Below the pieces are notes generated by a model. It was not told where the DNA came from. It did not search any database and worked only from the letters and a program-made list of their open reading frames with translations. The position numbers were made by a program, and so were the translations under genes. A stretch of DNA of 32,250 bases. Source: UBA2645 sp044360285 (GTDB lineage Bacteria > Pseudomonadota > Alphaproteobacteria > Rickettsiales > UBA1997). The DNA lies in the NCBI GenBank assembly GCA_044360285.1, contig JBIKKP010000015.1:1-32250 (forward strand), in the 5' to 3' direction. Below, one piece after another: positions 31,552-32,250 of the stretch. The stretch's first letter is position 1, and each line of letters begins with the position of its first letter.

Positions 31552-32250
31552 TTAAGATTTTTTTTCTGTTTTTGCTGCTGCCGGTTTTTTTGGTGCAGCT
31601 TTTTTAGTGACAACTTTCACTTCAGGCTTTGCTGATTTTTTTTCGTCAGATTTTTTGTCTGATTTTTCATCTGATTTTTTTTCAGATTTTCTTACGATTT
31701 CTTTTTTACGATTATCTCTGTCGGCTGGCTTTCTATCTGTTTTGGCTTCAGATTTTTTCTCAGCTTTTTCAGCAGCTGCATTTTTGAACTCAGCAACTTT
31801 AGCAACTTCCTCTTCGCCTTCGATTTTGCTGATGTCAATTCCAGCAATTGCCATATTTTCTTTTACGCCAGCAAGAGCTGCGTCAGAGATTAGTCGGCAG
31901 AAAAGTTTGATTGATTTTGCTGAATCGTCATTTCCTGGAATTGGGAAAGTGATGCCGTCTGGATTGCAGTTAGTATCAAGAATTGCCATGATTGGCAGCT
32001 TCAATTTTTTAGCTTCAGCAATTGCCAAAGATTCTTTGTTGGTGTCGATGATGAAAACCAAATCAGGATATCCACCCATGTTTTTGATGCCGCCCAAAGC
32101 TTGCTCAAGCTTGTTGCGCTCTCTTTCAAGAACCAATTTCTCTTTTTTGTTATACCCAACTTCAGTGTCAGCAAGACGCTCTTCGATTTTTTTCAAAGTT
32201 TTGATTGATTGCGAAACTGTTTTCCAGTTGGTCAACATGCCGCCAAGCCA
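31552..32250 (-). CDS. rpsB: 30S ribosomal protein S2 (5' part outside window)
   Basis: Small-subunit ribosomal protein. The window begins inside the gene at WLGGMLTNWKTVSQSIKTL; the first roughly 100 codons lie beyond the right edge. S2 marks are NMGGYPDLVFIIDTNKESLAIAEAKKL, DTNCNPDGITFPIPGNDD and SAKSIKLFCRLISDA. After the core there is a C-terminal extension of roughly 80-90 residues, Lys/Glu/Asp/Ser-rich with repeated KSDEK-type units, ending Lys/Ala/Pro-rich. The extension is probably disordered; alphaproteobacterial S2 proteins often carry shorter or similar tails. It heads the rpsB-tsf unit. Confidence 0.96.
   Translation of the reverse strand, partial: WLGGMLTNWKTVSQSIKTLKKIEERLADTEVGYNKKEKLVLERERNKLEQALGGIKNMGGYPDLVFIIDTNKESLAIAEAKKLKLPIMAILDTNCNPDGITFPIPGNDDSAKSIKLFCRLISDAALAGVKENMAIAGIDISKIEGEEEVAKVAEFKNAAAEKAEKKSEAKTDRKPADRDNRKKEIVRKSEKKSDEKSDKKSDEKKSAKPEVKVVTKKAAPKKPAAAKTEKKS

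Noticed and set aside
31539..31613. N-terminal extension of EF-Ts
   Set aside because: It lies inside rpsB, and a good ribosome binding site sits just before MADLALIKKL.

Overview
The window is an AT-rich, gene-dense stretch of bacterial chromosome with about 37 protein genes, short intergenic gaps, many 1-20 bp overlaps, and no rRNA, tRNA, CRISPR array or insertion sequence that I can see. Gene content points to a deep-branching alphaproteobacterium, probably Rickettsiales-like or another host-associated or streamlined lineage. The main clues are a DUF2610 protein (a family I know mainly from Rickettsiales), the ddl-ftsQ-ftsA order, rpmF-plsX-fabH, and rpsB-tsf-pyrH-frr-uppS-cdsA. The taxonomic placement is inference.

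Layout. 1-1783: 3' part of queH (-), then mutM and a lipoprotein (+). 1808-4456: an unrecognised 490-aa protein and ftsW (-). 4536-6054: argH and a 40-aa LptM-like lipoprotein (+). 6137-9653: a cell-division and wall block on the minus strand, transcribed DUF2610 > ddl > ftsQ > ftsA. 9657-13423: cysQ, a CLC chloride transporter, a gamma-carbonic-anhydrase-like protein and dgt (-). 13551-15839: an unusual YhcG N-terminal/SNase fusion and a disordered Ala-Pro repeat protein (-). 15868-17076: kbl (-). 17220-19968: small lipoprotein, thiL, RDD membrane protein, lpxC (+). 20034-20784: a lipoprotein and bamE (-). 20980-23236: rpmF, plsX, fabH (+). 23225-25272: coaE and a phosphohexomutase (-). 25282-27006: a large ankyrin-like, glycine- and proline-rich protein (-). 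27018-32250: thiG, cdsA, uppS, frr, pyrH, tsf and the 3' part of rpsB (-).

How it fits together. Most genes serve the Gram-negative envelope: peptidoglycan and division (ddl, ftsQ, ftsA, ftsW, uppS), lipid A (lpxC), phospholipid and fatty acid synthesis (plsX, fabH, cdsA) and outer-membrane assembly (bamE and small lipoproteins). Translation genes (rpsB, tsf, frr, rpmF), nucleotide metabolism (pyrH, dgt, cysQ), thiamine (thiL, thiG), CoA (coaE), arginine (argH) and tRNA queuosine (queH) fill the rest. The division cluster is dispersed: ftsW and lpxC lie apart from ddl-ftsQ-ftsA, and ftsZ is not in the window.

The least explained parts are three lineage-specific minus-strand proteins (1808-3280, 14784-15839, 25282-27006), the YhcG-SNase fusion with a 10-bp inverted repeat just upstream of its start, the DUF2610 gene opening the division operon, and several intergenic hairpins, two of which look like dispersed palindromic repeats. 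I see no clear multi-gene defence or secretion system; the fusion nuclease is the strongest candidate for something new.
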